From Streptomyces sp. NBC_01571 (GTDB taxonomy: Bacteria; Actinomycetota; Actinomycetes; Streptomycetales; Streptomycetaceae): DNA of 64,000 nucleotides. Of this stretch, positions 8,049 through 16,698 are shown one piece after another. The translations under genes and the position numbers were made by a program. The DNA is taken from positions 868,001 to 932,000 of the forward strand of contig NZ_JAPEPZ010000001.1 of NCBI RefSeq assembly GCF_026339875.1, read 5' to 3'. Numbering within the stretch: the first letter of the stretch is position 1; each line of letters opens with the position of its first letter. A model generated the notes under the pieces. It was not told the origin of the DNA and searched no databases. It saw nothing but the letters and a program-made list of their open reading frames with translations.

Positions 8049-8492
8049 TCAGGAGCTCTTCGGCAGCTTCACCACGGACACGAAGAAGTCGTCGATCTGC
8101 CGGACGGCGGCGATGAACTGGTCGAGGTCGACCGGCTTGGTGACATAGGCGTTGGCGTGCAACTTGTAGCTGCGCAGGATGTCCTCCTCGGCGGAGGAGG
8201 TGGTGAGGACGACGACGGGGATGTGCGCCAGATCACTGTCCGACTTGATGCGCTCCAGCACCTGACGCCCGTCGTACTTGGGCAGGTTGAGGTCGAGCAG
8301 GATCAGGTCGGGCCGCGGCGCGTCCACGTACTGGTTGACGCGGTACAGGAAGTCGAGGGCCTCCTCGCCGTCCCGTACGACGTGCAGGGCGTTGCGGATC
8401 TTGTTGTCCTCGAACGCCTCACGGGTCATGAGCTCGTCGCCGGGATCGTCCTCGACGAGCAGGACCTGGATGGGTTCGACGCGGGTGGTCAC
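8049..8492 (-). CDS. Rcp1-type single-domain response regulator
   Basis: This 147-residue receiver domain has no output domain. The acidic pair is in [10 protein letters not shown], the phospho-acceptor is Asp67 in LILLDLNLP, the switch residue is in VVVLTTSS and the lysine is in AYVTKP (Lys119). The sequence ([23 protein letters not shown]) matches Rcp1, the partner of phytochrome-type histidine kinases. GTG 8492 overlaps the kinase stop (GTGA), so it is translated with the kinase and is the likely phosphorelay acceptor. With no DNA-binding domain, its output must be by protein contact, perhaps with the REC-SpoIIE phosphatase of the same operon. Confidence 0.88.
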   Translation of the reverse strand: MTTRVEPIQVLLVEDDPGDELMTREAFEDNKIRNALHVVRDGEEALDFLYRVNQYVDAPRPDLILLDLNLPKYDGRQVLERIKSDSDLAHIPVVVLTTSSAEEDILRSYKLHANAYVTKPVDLDQFIAAVRQIDDFFVSVVKLPKSS

Positions 8493-10135
8493 GTGCGTAC
8501 TCCTTCGGGTGGGCGCGCTGGTTCGTCGACCCGAGGATCGGGTTCGGGCCGCGCCATGGGCAGGGTGAAGGACACGTCCGTACCCTCGCCCGCGACGCCG
8601 TCCAGGGTGATGGTGCCCCCGTGATGCTCGACGATCTTCCGGCAGACGGCAAGCCCGATCCCCGTGCCGTCGTACTCGTCACGGCCGTGCAGCCGCTGGA
8701 AGATGACGAAGACCTTCTCCTTGAACTGGGAGTCGATGCCTATCCCGTTGTCGCGCACCCCCAGCCGCCACTCCCCGTCCGCCGCGTCGCAGTGGACGAC
8801 GATCTCGGGTACCCGCCCGGGTTCGCGGAACTTCACGGCGTTGCCGATCAGGTTCTGCCAGAGCATCGTCAGGGTGGTCGCGTCGCCCGTCACGGTGGGC
8901 AGCGGTCCCTCGCGCACGACACGGGCGTCGGTCTCGTCCAGGGCCACGCTGAGGTTTCCCAGTGCCCGGTCCAGTACGTCGTCGAGCGCGACCGGCACCA
9001 GCTTCTCGCCCACGCGGCCGACCCGGGAGAAGGTCAGCAGGTCGTTGATGAGGGTCTGCATGCGCTTGGCCCCGTCGACGGCGAAGTCGATGTACTGCTT
9101 GGCGCGGTCGTCCAGTTGGCCGCCGTAGCGCTTCTCCAGGAGCTGACAGAAGGACGCGACCTTGCGCAGGGGTTCCTGCAGGTCGTGGGAGGCGACGTAG
9201 GCGAACTGCTCCAGTTCCGCGTTGGAGCGCTTCAGCTCCAGCGTCTGGGCGTCGAGTTCCGCGGTCCGCTGTTCCAGGAGCGTCTCGCGGGCCATGGAGG
9301 CGGAGAGCTCCTCGACGATGCGGCGGCGCATCTCCTCGACGGCCCGTGCCACCGCCTCCAGGTCCCGTGGCCCGTCGAGCCGGATCCTGCGCTCGAACGC
9401 TCCGCCGCTGACGTCGACCGAGGCCGCTTCCAGGGTCCTCAGCGGCCGTCCGACGATGCGGTGCAGCAGCAGGGTCAGTGCCAGTCCGCTCGCCAGGAAG
9501 GCGGCGAGCGTGCAGCCGAAGAAGAGGTTTCGGGACTGCCGGCTTTCCTCCGCCGACGCGCGGGTCCGGTCGCGCAACTGCCCGAGGTCCGTCTCCATGG
9601 TGGAGAGCAGCTTCCGGGTCACGTCGAACTGGGCCTTGCTGGCCTCCAGTCCGGGCGCGCCGCGACCGCCCGTACGGACCGACTCGATCAGGGGCTTGGC
9701 GTAGTCGCGGCGCCAGGCGTCGCCGGCCCGCTGCACCGCGTGCAGGTCGGCCGCGATCCGGGGCTGGCCGGTGAGCAGCGTGCCCAGACGGGTGCGCAGT
9801 GTCGCCTCGTCGCGCACCCCGGACTCGTACGGCTCCAGGAAGCTGGTGTCCTTGCTCAGCACGTAGCCCCGTACGCCCGTCTCCTGGTCCACCAGCGAGG
9901 TCTCCAGCTGGAAAGCGGTGGAACGGGCGGGCTGGATGAGGTCGGTGAGCAGGTCGGTGCGGTCGTCGGCACGGGCCTGGAGAACTCCGCCGGACACCGC
10001 GAAGACGATCACCAGCAGTACGTTGACGGCCAGTACGACGTGGATCCAGCCCTGCACGGTCAGCCGGGCGACTCTGCTGGACCTGCCCGCCGGGGCGTCG
10101 ACGGTGGGCCCGGGGGTCACTGTGGTACGGGTCAC
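8489..10135 (-). CDS. CHASE3-HAMP sensor histidine kinase
   Basis: This membrane kinase has 548 residues. TM1 is at about 31-50. An extracytoplasmic CHASE3-type helical sensor spans 55-200 ([14 protein letters not shown], the CHASE3 hallmark), and TM2 is at 204-225. HAMP follows (RPLRTLEAA), then a coiled region, then a HisKA domain with His317 in [12 protein letters not shown] and HATPase motifs ([27 protein letters not shown]). The SHDLQEPLR box is the subtype that pairs with Rcp1 regulators. GTG 10135 overlaps the upstream phosphatase stop (GTGA). The stimulus is unknown. Confidence 0.9.
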   Translation of the reverse strand: MTRTTVTPGPTVDAPAGRSSRVARLTVQGWIHVVLAVNVLLVIVFAVSGGVLQARADDRTDLLTDLIQPARSTAFQLETSLVDQETGVRGYVLSKDTSFLEPYESGVRDEATLRTRLGTLLTGQPRIAADLHAVQRAGDAWRRDYAKPLIESVRTGGRGAPGLEASKAQFDVTRKLLSTMETDLGQLRDRTRASAEESRQSRNLFFGCTLAAFLASGLALTLLLHRIVGRPLRTLEAASVDVSGGAFERRIRLDGPRDLEAVARAVEEMRRRIVEELSASMARETLLEQRTAELDAQTLELKRSNAELEQFAYVASHDLQEPLRKVASFCQLLEKRYGGQLDDRAKQYIDFAVDGAKRMQTLINDLLTFSRVGRVGEKLVPVALDDVLDRALGNLSVALDETDARVVREGPLPTVTGDATTLTMLWQNLIGNAVKFREPGRVPEIVVHCDAADGEWRLGVRDNGIGIDSQFKEKVFVIFQRLHGRDEYDGTGIGLAVCRKIVEHHGGTITLDGVAGEGTDVSFTLPMARPEPDPRVDEPARPPEGVRT

Positions 10136-11370
10136 GAGCCGCCGTCCGTCGCCAGGTGCAGGACCGCCACGTCGTCGGCGAGTCCTCCGTGGAACGTGCT
10201 CTGCGCCGCGACGTCCTCGACCACCGCGTCGACGAACGGACGACCGTGCAGGTCCATGTGTTTCCTCGCCACCTCGAGCAGTCCTTCCTCACCCAGCCGC
10301 CGGTCCGGTCCCACGACGCCCTCGAAGAGTCCGTCGGTGAACAGCGTCACCGCGCTGATGTCGTGCGCGGGCAGCTCGGTCTCCGGCCAGTGCGCCCCGC
10401 CCGGGACCAGCCCCAGCGCGGGTCCCACCGGCGGTTCGAACAGTTCGATGCCCTGCGAGGTGCGGACGAGCAGCCCCGGGTGTCCGGCACGGATCACGGT
10501 CAGCCGGCTGTGGTCCCTGGACAGTCGCAGGATGGTGAGGGTGGCGAAGATGTAGTCCTCGGCGCGCTCGGCCTCGAGGATCTCCTCCAGGAGACGGACC
10601 TGGGGCGGCCCGACGCATCCGGAGAGCACGGCGGCCCGCCAGGCCACCCGCAGACAGACACCGAGGGCCGCTTCGGCGGCGCCGTGGCCGGAGACGTCCC
10701 CGATCACCGCGTGCACCGTGCCGTCCTCGCTCTCGACGACGTCGAAGAAGTCGCCGCCGAGCAGCGCGTGGTCGCGTCCCGGGCTGTAGCGGGAGGCGAC
10801 CTGGCACCGATCACCGCGCAGCAGGGGCGTGGGCAGCAGCCCGCGCTCCAGCCGGGCGTTCTCCTGTGCCAGCAGCCTGCTCGCCTGGAGTTCGGCGCTC
10901 GACCGCTCCACCTGCTTGCGCTGGAGGGCGTACCGGACCGCCCGGCTCAGCTCCTCCGGGTTCAGACCGTCCTTGGAGAGGAAGTCCTGGGCCCCTTCGG
11001 CCACCGCGGCGAGACCCGCCTCGTTCTCGGCGAGTCCGGTCAGTACCACCACGGCCGCGTCCGGTGAGGCGTCGCGCACCAGCCGCACCGCGCTCAGTCC
11101 GTGGGTGTCGGGCAGGTGCAGGTCCAGCAGCACGCACACCGCGTGCTTCGAGGCCTGCAGAAACGCCCGCGCCTCGGCCAGGGACTTGCACCAGGTGACG
11201 TCCATCGGCAGACCGCTGTCGGCCAGCACCTCCCGCACCAGGAGGGCGTCACCGGCATCGTCCTCGACGAGGAGCAGCGCCGCGGTGGCATCCAGGCCCC
11301 AGCGGGGGTCGGAACTCACCTGGCGCGGTACCGCGGTACGTTCACCGATCCGCGGCGTGCGCTCCGCCAC
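10132..11370 (-). CDS. Receiver-domain SpoIIE/PP2C phosphatase (RsbU/RssB-like)
   Basis: The protein has about 412 residues. A receiver domain spans about 30-150 (ALLLVEDDAGD, with phospho-acceptor Asp83 in LLDLHLPDTHG). A short coiled linker (QRKQVERSSAELQASRLL) follows. The PP2C/SpoIIE domain from about 190 has metal-binding motifs GGDFFDVV, VIGDVSGHG and LADDVAVLHL. Such enzymes dephosphorylate STAS anti-sigma antagonists and so free sigma factors of the SigB type. GTG 11370 has AAGGGGGA upstream and gives MAERTPRIGE; the reading to 11559 has no support. It is the first gene of the four-gene operon; a STAS protein and two RsbW-like ATPases are encoded elsewhere in the window. Confidence 0.88.
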   Translation of the reverse strand: MAERTPRIGERTAVPRQVSSDPRWGLDATAALLLVEDDAGDALLVREVLADSGLPMDVTWCKSLAEARAFLQASKHAVCVLLDLHLPDTHGLSAVRLVRDASPDAAVVVLTGLAENEAGLAAVAEGAQDFLSKDGLNPEELSRAVRYALQRKQVERSSAELQASRLLAQENARLERGLLPTPLLRGDRCQVASRYSPGRDHALLGGDFFDVVESEDGTVHAVIGDVSGHGAAEAALGVCLRVAWRAAVLSGCVGPPQVRLLEEILEAERAEDYIFATLTILRLSRDHSRLTVIRAGHPGLLVRTSQGIELFEPPVGPALGLVPGGAHWPETELPAHDISAVTLFTDGLFEGVVGPDRRLGEEGLLEVARKHMDLHGRPFVDAVVEDVAAQSTFHGGLADDVAVLHLATDGGS

Positions 11371-11525
11371 GTTCGTCCCCCTTGAGTGACCGACGCCGAC
11401 CATCGACTGTGGCGAGCCTACTGGTATTCCGCCTCGGTCCATGCCCGGGGCGGCCGACTCGACGGCCCTGCCGCCCCCTGCCGTGCCGTCGCCACCGGTC
11501 CGTCCCCGCTGCGCGGGCGGCCGGG

Positions 11526-11978
11526 TCAACGGCGCAGGTCGAGCTGTGCCTTGACGCACTTGCCGACCGGAACGCGCCCGACGGTCACCTCCGTCGCCAG
11601 CGCGTGAACGATCTCCAGTCCGTGCCGCCCGATGCGTTGCGGATCACGCGGATAGCGCCGGGGCAGGGTGGCGCTGCTGTCGTAGACCGTGACCGTCACG
11701 GAGACGTCGGTCCCCTCCAGCTCCAGGATGTAGGGCCCGTGGCTGTGCCGGTCCGCGTTGGTGACCAGCTCGCTCACGACCAGCAGGAGGTCGCCGTCGG
11801 CCCGCGCGTCGATCTCGGCACACCACTCCGACCGGAGCTGTTCGAGGAACAGTTCCGCGAAGGCGCGTGCGTCCGCGATGCACCCCGGCTCGCCGGTGTA
11901 GTGCGCCGCTCGCCGAAGCGGGTCCACGGGCACGTCGAAGCCAGGCGGTATCACTGCTCCGTCCAAGGGCTCGATCAT
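11526..11978 (-). CDS. RsbW-like ATP-binding (anti-sigma kinase-type) protein
   Basis: This is a 150-residue single-domain GHKL ATPase. The N box is LLVVSELVTNADRHS and the G-type loop lies in RIGRHGLEIVHALA. In Streptomyces these HATPase_c_2 proteins act in partner switching, phosphorylating STAS proteins or binding sigma factors. ATG 11978 (MIEPLDGAVIPPGF) was chosen; the longer reading through 12983 is an antisense artefact. It lies 155 bp downstream (in transcription) of the MarR gene's divergent start region and beside the SpoIIE operon, which suggests that it is the kinase matched to those phosphatases. Its target is not proven. Confidence 0.83.
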   Translation of the reverse strand: MIEPLDGAVIPPGFDVPVDPLRRAAHYTGEPGCIADARAFAELFLEQLRSEWCAEIDARADGDLLLVVSELVTNADRHSHGPYILELEGTDVSVTVTVYDSSATLPRRYPRDPQRIGRHGLEIVHALATEVTVGRVPVGKCVKAQLDLRR

Positions 11979-12248
11979 GTGGTTCTCTCTCGGATGCCGA
12001 TACGTCCGCGGACTGCGTGTCCGGACGCCGCTGCACAAGAGCGCATACCCAGTGGCGCCCTCCACATTCACCCCGATGTCCACTCGGGTCGCACCGGGTC
12101 CGGAGCCGGCGCCGCGAGCCGCCCTCACCCCCTTCGGCACACGATCCCCACACGGTACCGGTGTCATCCCGGCTCGGACGGGCAGGGCCACCAGTCGGAG
12201 GGCCTCACGGGTCACCGAATCTCCGGTACGAGCAAAGGGTGCGGACGG

Positions 12249-12965
12249 ATGGATGGACAGACCCCCGAAGGCCGGGACGGCGCGTCGCCCGGGGGACCGC
12301 ACGACGCTCCCCTCGGGGAGACGTACGAGCACGGGGGCTTCCGCCGCGGACCGGACACGGACGGGAACGGGGGCGGGGACTCCGCCGTGGCACGCGAAGG
12401 GGGGACATTCCGGGGACCGGACGAGGGTTTCCTCCCCGGGCCGGACGACCGGCCCCTGCGACTGACGGCAACGGACGCCGCGCCTCCTCGGGTACGGGAC
12501 GACGCGCTGCTCCGCGCGGCCGATCAGCTGGCGGACGTGGCCGAGATCCTGGTCTCCGTGTCGGCCCGTACGGCGGTCGCCGTCGACAGCCGGCTGTCGC
12601 CGCCGCTGCTGCGTGCGCTGACCCTGGTCGGTTCGTCTCCCGGTCTGAGCCTCGCCGCGCTCGCCGACCGGGCACGGATCAGCCGCTCCCGGGCGAGCCG
12701 CGTGTGCGACACCCTGGAGGGGGCGGGACTGCTGACCCGCGCGCCACTCGCCGCGGACCGCAGGGGCGTCGGCCTGAGCCTGACGCGACACGGCCGTGCC
12801 GTGCTCGACCGCGTACGCGCGCACCGCAGCAACTGGATCACGGACGCGCTGCGGCGGATGCCGGATGCCGACCTGGACGGTCTGCTGGCCGCGTTGCGCT
12901 CGCTCGGTCCGTCGCTCGCCCACGGACATCGGGCGCATCGCCCGTCGCCCGACCCGTCCCTGTGA
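12249..12965 (+). CDS. MarR-family regulator with low-complexity N-terminus
   Basis: Of about 238 residues, 1-95 are Gly/Asp-rich and look disordered. Residues 95-225 form a MarR winged helix (LRALTLVGSSPGLSLAALADRARISRSRASRVCDTLEGAGLL, then the wing DRRGVGLSLTRHG). The ATG at 12249 is the first in frame with any purine-rich leader (AAAGGGTG); the true start could be further inside. The stop is 8 bp from the convergent STAS gene. A second MarR gene sits 600 bp away. A likely role is ligand- or redox-controlled repression of the adjacent STAS/ATPase/SpoIIE genes. Confidence 0.75.
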   Translation: MDGQTPEGRDGASPGGPHDAPLGETYEHGGFRRGPDTDGNGGGDSAVAREGGTFRGPDEGFLPGPDDRPLRLTATDAAPPRVRDDALLRAADQLADVAEILVSVSARTAVAVDSRLSPPLLRALTLVGSSPGLSLAALADRARISRSRASRVCDTLEGAGLLTRAPLAADRRGVGLSLTRHGRAVLDRVRAHRSNWITDALRRMPDADLDGLLAALRSLGPSLAHGHRAHRPSPDPSL

Positions 12966-12972
12966 GCCGCTC

Positions 12973-13335
12973 TCAGACCGCATCGTTCTCCAGCGCCTCC
13001 GCCACGGTCCGGAAGACCGGCACGACCTCCGAGACCCCGGTCACGCCCAGCACCCGTTCCACGAACGGGGTGAGCGCGGCGAGTCTGAGCCGGGGACCGA
13101 GGACCCCGTAGGCGCGCAGGACGACGTTGATCGTGGTCGAGTCCGCGAAGGTCAGCTCGGCCAGGTCCAGGACCACCGGCCCCTCGGGGGTCCGCGCCGC
13201 CGCGTCGAGGGCGGCGCCGAGGCTCCCCACGTTGTCGAGATCGGCCTCGCCTGCGACCGCGATCACGGTCGCCGGACCGACCTCGCGCGTGGACAGCGAA
13301 AGGGCCGCCTGACCTGGACTCCGGCCTGAATGCAC
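12973..13335 (-). CDS. STAS-domain anti-sigma factor antagonist
   Basis: This 120-residue STAS protein (RsbV/SpoIIAA type) carries VIAVAGEADLDNV, VVLDLAELTFADSTTINVVLRA and the phosphorylatable Ser/Thr cluster (DSTT). When dephosphorylated it should bind an RsbW-like ATPase and release its sigma factor. GTG 13335 has GAAGGA six bases upstream. The gene is within 2.4 kb of two SpoIIE phosphatases and one RsbW-like ATPase, so a local partner-switching module is plausible. Two palindromes lie 111-141 bp upstream of the start. Confidence 0.87.
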   Translation of the reverse strand: MHSGRSPGQAALSLSTREVGPATVIAVAGEADLDNVGSLGAALDAAARTPEGPVVLDLAELTFADSTTINVVLRAYGVLGPRLRLAALTPFVERVLGVTGVSEVVPVFRTVAEALENDAV

Positions 13336-13445
13336 AGCGATCCTTCGGGATGTCGTCGGAACGTGCGGTATAGAGGAATACGCGCACGGGGCGGTACACC
13401 GCAGCGCCGCAAGGGAGCTGCGCCAGGTCCCACCGTATCCGATCG

Positions 13446-13476
13446 TTGTCATTTGACAACAATTGCTGTCAGGCAA
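13446..13476. promoter_or_regulatory. Twin palindromes upstream of the STAS gene (candidate MarR operators)
   Basis: TTGTCATTTGACAA (13446-13459) is a perfect inverted repeat with a 2-bp centre. TTGCTGTCAGGCAA (13463-13476) is a second TTGC/GCAA palindrome whose centre is 17 bp away. They lie in the AT-richer stretch between the STAS start and the neighbouring marR stop. A half-site TTGTCAT recurs at 14096, between that marR and the second SpoIIE gene. Confidence 0.5.
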
Positions 13477-13552
13477 CAATCTGGTCCCCCTGCGACCCCG
13501 AGTCAGGCGTCCCTGGGGGCTGGTCGTCGCGGTGGAGGGACCTCTAATGGAG

Positions 13553-13584
13553 CTAACCGGTACGCAAAGGAACCTAACCGGTAC
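13553..13584. repeat. Two direct copies of CTAACCGGTAC, 21 bp apart
   Basis: Identical 11-mers at 13553-13563 and 13574-13584 lie exactly two helical turns apart. Each contains the palindrome ACCGGT. The second overlaps the marR stop codon. The function is not known; spacing of this kind suits cooperative protein binding. Confidence 0.6.
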
Positions 13585-14086
13585 CGGTCGCGCGCCCCGG
13601 CTCCCGGCCGGAGCCGCCGCCCCGCTCGTCGAGCTGGTCCAGCGCGGTCGCCCGGAACGCTTCGAGCCCCTCGGTGAGCCGGGCGACGTCCGCCGACGAC
13701 ATCCGCTCCAGGACGGCCCGCACCTCGCGCGCGCGGTGGTCACGGAGTTCGCGCAGCACCTGCTCGCCGAGCGGGCTCAGCGCGACCTCGACCTCGCGCC
13801 GGCTCGTCGTGCTCGGCGCCCTGCGGATCAGCCCGACGGCCTCCATCCGGTCACACAGACGGCTGACCGAGGAGGGACGCGAGGCCAGAGCGTCGCCGAG
13901 CGAGCGAAGATTCATCGAACCGCCCTGCTCGATCACGATCAGGGCCCGTAGCTGTGAGGGCGGCACCGGGCCGGACGGCGCGGCCTCCTGCCCTCGGCCC
14001 CACAGAAGTTCGAGAAGTTCCGCGACGGCGTCCAGCGTTTGCGCGGCATCGTCTCGGGACACGGGTGGACGGATCGAGCGCGGCAC
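13574..14086 (-). CDS. MarR-family transcriptional regulator
   Basis: This 170-residue MarR protein has SQLRALIVIEQGGSMNLRSLGDALASRPSSVSRLCDRMEAVGLI as the DNA-binding helix-turn-helix and wing TTSRREVEVALSPLG. GTG 14086 is preceded by AAGGTGG. In Streptomyces, MarR genes of this type are often found beside SpoIIE phosphatase and STAS genes. Here it is divergent from the SpoIIE gene and codirectional with STAS. Expected targets are its own promoter and those neighbours, possibly through the TTGTCA-type sites at 13446 and 14096. Confidence 0.83.
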   Translation of the reverse strand: MPRSIRPPVSRDDAAQTLDAVAELLELLWGRGQEAAPSGPVPPSQLRALIVIEQGGSMNLRSLGDALASRPSSVSRLCDRMEAVGLIRRAPSTTSRREVEVALSPLGEQVLRELRDHRAREVRAVLERMSSADVARLTEGLEAFRATALDQLDERGGGSGREPGRATGTG

Positions 14087-14214
14087 CGGACCACCTTGTC
14101 ATCTCCTGAGGGGCTTGGCCAGCCATGACGGCCCACCCGGCCGGTCTCCCCGCCCGGCCCTCCGCACCCACCACACCACCCGCACGCGAACCGCACGAGA
14201 AAGCCACCACGACC

Positions 14215-15408
14215 GTGACCTCTGTGAACGACGTCGACCGAGCCCTGCGCGCGACCCCTCCGCACGCGCTGCTCGACACCCTGCGCACTTTCCTGACGGA
14301 CGTCTGGGGAGCGACCGGCGCCGATCTGCGCATGGCGGACTACGGACTGACCGTGCTCCAGCCGGTCGAGGCACCCGGCGACCCCTCGCGCGCCGTCTCC
14401 CTGCACAACAGCGCCGAGGGCCGGGCGTTCGGGAGCCAGGCACCGCACGAGGAACACCCCCGGCACGGGGAGTACCTGCTTCTCCACCTGCCGGTCACCG
14501 CCCGCGGCGAGCGCCTCGGCGTGCTCACGGTGCGGCTGCCGCCGGGGTCCGTGGGCCTCGAGCTGACCGACGAGCTCGCTCAGGTGGCCGAGCTGCTGGG
14601 CCACGAGATCGTCGTGGCCGAACGCGACACCGACGTCTACCGGCAGGCGCGCCGGGTCGGCCGGCTGACCCTGGCCGCCGAGATGCAGTGGGAGCTGCTC
14701 CCCGGCCGGGCCAGCGCCCGCGACGAGTTCTCCATCGGCGCGCAGCTGGAGCCCGCGTACGCGGTGCGCGGGGACAACTTCGACTGGTCCTCGGACGCGG
14801 ACCGGCTCACCCTCTCCATCCTCAACGGCATGGGGGACGGCATCCACGCCTCCTTGCTGACCCAGCTGGCCGTCGGCGCCCTGCGCAACGCCCGCCGTGC
14901 CGACCTCCCGGTCGCCGACCAGGCCAGGCTCGCCGACCAGGCGATCTACGCCCAGCACCACGGCGACCAGCACGTCTCGGCGCTGCTCCTGTCGTTCGAC
15001 CTCGCCACCGGCAGGGTGCTCGCCGTGGATGCCGGCTCGCCGCGGCTGTGGCGCAGACGGGGGACGGCCGTCGAACGGATCGAATTCGAAGCACAGCTGC
15101 CGCTCGGCATGTTCGAGGAGTCCGACTACCTGCCGCAGGAGTTCGCCGTCCTGCCCGGCGACCGGCTCCTGGTGGTCAGTGACGGTGTCTACGACGCCCT
15201 GTCCCCGCTCGGAGAGGCCTTCGGGGAACGGGCGCTGGCCCGGGCGGTGACCGCCACGGCCCTGCTGCCCGCGGCCGACGTACCGCGTGCCGTCCTCGAC
15301 GAGCTGGATGGCTACCGCGTCACCGAGCCGCTGGACGACGCGTTGATCGTCTGCCTCGACTGGTCCGGCAGGAAGCGCCGCGAGGGGAGCGGGCCGCAGA
15401 CCCGCTGA
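14215..15408 (+). CDS. SpoIIE/PP2C-family phosphatase with GAF-like N-terminal region
   Basis: From GTG 14215 (MTSVNDVDRALRATPPHALLDTLR) the protein has 397 residues. A sensor-like region spans about 1-150. The SpoIIE phosphatase domain (about 160-385) has RGDNFDW, GMGDGIHASLLTQL and a late EPLDDALIVCLDW acidic motif. The second metal motif reads SILNGMGDG, with Asn where classic enzymes have Asp; metal binding may differ. An ATG at 14125 is in frame, but the GTG gives the N-terminus usual for this Streptomyces group. A divergent MarR and nearby STAS gene suggest control of a sigma-factor partner switch. Confidence 0.82.
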   Translation: MTSVNDVDRALRATPPHALLDTLRTFLTDVWGATGADLRMADYGLTVLQPVEAPGDPSRAVSLHNSAEGRAFGSQAPHEEHPRHGEYLLLHLPVTARGERLGVLTVRLPPGSVGLELTDELAQVAELLGHEIVVAERDTDVYRQARRVGRLTLAAEMQWELLPGRASARDEFSIGAQLEPAYAVRGDNFDWSSDADRLTLSILNGMGDGIHASLLTQLAVGALRNARRADLPVADQARLADQAIYAQHHGDQHVSALLLSFDLATGRVLAVDAGSPRLWRRRGTAVERIEFEAQLPLGMFEESDYLPQEFAVLPGDRLLVVSDGVYDALSPLGEAFGERALARAVTATALLPAADVPRAVLDELDGYRVTEPLDDALIVCLDWSGRKRREGSGPQTR

Positions 15409-15551
15409 GCGGGGTCGTCCCCCGCGGCCGGCGCCGCGCATGTCGTCCGGGAGGGAATCACCGCACGGGGCATTGTCCCGTCCTGCCGGGGCACCCGGAC
15501 GGAGCCGAATCCGGTCGACGGCGGCCGGGCCTGGAAGTCCGGAGGTGGACG

Positions 15552-15698
15552 ATGGTCTGGTGGATGTGGCCGGTCGTCGTGGTCGCGGCCCTGGCGCTGC
15601 TGGGCGCGACGGTGGCCTGGGTGCAGACGAGCAGGCGGTCGGGGACCGTCATCGCCGTGCAGCGCGGGCGGCGGTTCGGGAAGCGGGACGTGCGATGA
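15552..15698 (+). CDS. 48-residue single-pass membrane protein coupled to PRC-barrel gene
   Basis: This short frame of 48 codons starts MVWWMWPVVVVAALALLGAT, one hydrophobic helix of about 22 residues, followed by a basic tail rich in Arg/Lys (RRSGTVIAVQRGRRFGKRD). ATG 15552 has a strong GGAGGT five bases upstream, and the TGA overlaps the next ATG as ATGA (15695-15698). This is the signature of translational coupling. The positive-inside tail predicts an N-out/C-in membrane anchor. No family is recognised. Its place as first gene of the PRC-barrel operon suggests that it tethers those proteins at the membrane. Confidence 0.7.
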   Translation: MVWWMWPVVVVAALALLGATVAWVQTSRRSGTVIAVQRGRRFGKRDVR

Positions 15699-16273
15699 GC
15701 GAGCTGACCGCCGCGCGCAGCCTGGGCGGACGACCGGTGGTCACCCTGGGGGGTGACGTGGTGGCGCAGCTCAGGGACACCGTTTTCGACGGACCGGCGG
15801 GACGCGTCACCGGATTCACGCTCAGCGGCCGGGGACTGTTCGCGGGACCGCTGAAGGCGAGCCTGCCCTGGAGCGCGGTGCACTCGGTCGGCCACGACGC
15901 CGTCATGATCCGGAGCCGGGAGGTCCTCGCCGAACCGGCCGCGGTGGTCGCGCGCGGCGAGGCCGCGCACGGCCGGGTGGTGGGCGCCAAGGTCCTCACG
16001 GACGCGGGCACCGAGGTCGGCACCGTACTGGACCTGGTCGTGGAGGCGGGTACCAGCGGACGTGTGGTGGGGTTCCGGATCGCCGCCCGCGAGACACCGA
16101 AGTCGGGTTCGGCACGCCGTCGCCGCAAGGTGTTCGTCCCGCGGGGCGAGACCCTCGCCGTGTCCGGGCAGGCGCTCGTCATTCCCGCGGACGCGACCCG
16201 GTTCGTCGCTGACGACCTGGCCGGTTTCGCCGCCCAGGTCGACGCGTTCCACGCGACGGGAGAGACACCGTGA
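15695..16273 (+). CDS. PRC-barrel domain protein (two barrels)
   Basis: This 192-residue protein has two PRC-barrel-like units. The first is about 5-80 (SLGGRPVVTLGGDVVAQLRDTVFD..GRVTGFTL). The second is about 95-185 (GRVVGAKVLTDAGTEVGTVLDLVVE..GRVVGFRI). PRC barrels are small beta domains used in RNA maturation, photosystem assembly and protein binding; no catalytic residues are expected. The start overlaps the upstream small membrane-protein stop by ATGA and its stop overlaps the next gene by GTGA. All three genes therefore form one unit. Confidence 0.83.
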   Translation: MSELTAARSLGGRPVVTLGGDVVAQLRDTVFDGPAGRVTGFTLSGRGLFAGPLKASLPWSAVHSVGHDAVMIRSREVLAEPAAVVARGEAAHGRVVGAKVLTDAGTEVGTVLDLVVEAGTSGRVVGFRIAARETPKSGSARRRRKVFVPRGETLAVSGQALVIPADATRFVADDLAGFAAQVDAFHATGETP

Positions 16274-16698
16274 CGCTGTTCTCCGAGATCAACGGGCTGC
16301 CGGTCGTCACCCTCGGGGAGGCCACCGAGATCGGTGTGGTCAAGTCGCTCACGATCGACGCCGAGGCCGGGCTGGTCAGCCGGCTGCGGATCGCGCGGGC
16401 ACGCGGCCGCAAGGAGACCTCACTGGCCTGGGACGTGTTGCACGCGGTCGGTCCCGACGCCGTCCTGGTGCGTTCGGAGACCGTCCTGGACACCCTGCCG
16501 TCCACGGCTCCGCCGCATCGCGAAGCCCTCGGCGCGCGGGTCCTGACCGAGAGCGGCGACGAACGCGGGACCGTGCGGGACATCGCCTTCGACCCCGCGA
16601 CCGGGCGGATCGAGGGGATCCGCACGACGTCCGGCGAGTTTCCCGGTGAGCTGCTGATCGGGCTCGGGGACTACGCCCTCGTCGTGCGCACGGACTGA
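16270..16698 (+). CDS. PRC-barrel domain protein
   Basis: This 142-residue protein has two short PRC-barrel repeats: INGLPVVTLGEATEIGVVKSLTIDAEAGLVSRLRI near the start and ALGARVLTESGDERGTVRDIAFDPATGRIEGI near the end. GTG 16270 overlaps the preceding stop (GTGA). It is a paralogue of the gene upstream and probably forms a hetero-complex with it. The 236 bp that follow before the next gene hold a 16-bp palindrome (CCGGCGTCGACGCCGG, 16848-16863) and GGTGCCGGTGCTG-type short repeats, but no gene I can support. Confidence 0.8.
   Translation: MTLFSEINGLPVVTLGEATEIGVVKSLTIDAEAGLVSRLRIARARGRKETSLAWDVLHAVGPDAVLVRSETVLDTLPSTAPPHREALGARVLTESGDERGTVRDIAFDPATGRIEGIRTTSGEFPGELLIGLGDYALVVRTD

Noticed and set aside
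12249..12965. Extending the MarR gene to the upstream start at 11382
   Set aside because: The extension would cover the antisense of the RsbW-like ATPase and has no domain; homology begins near residue 95 of the shorter form.
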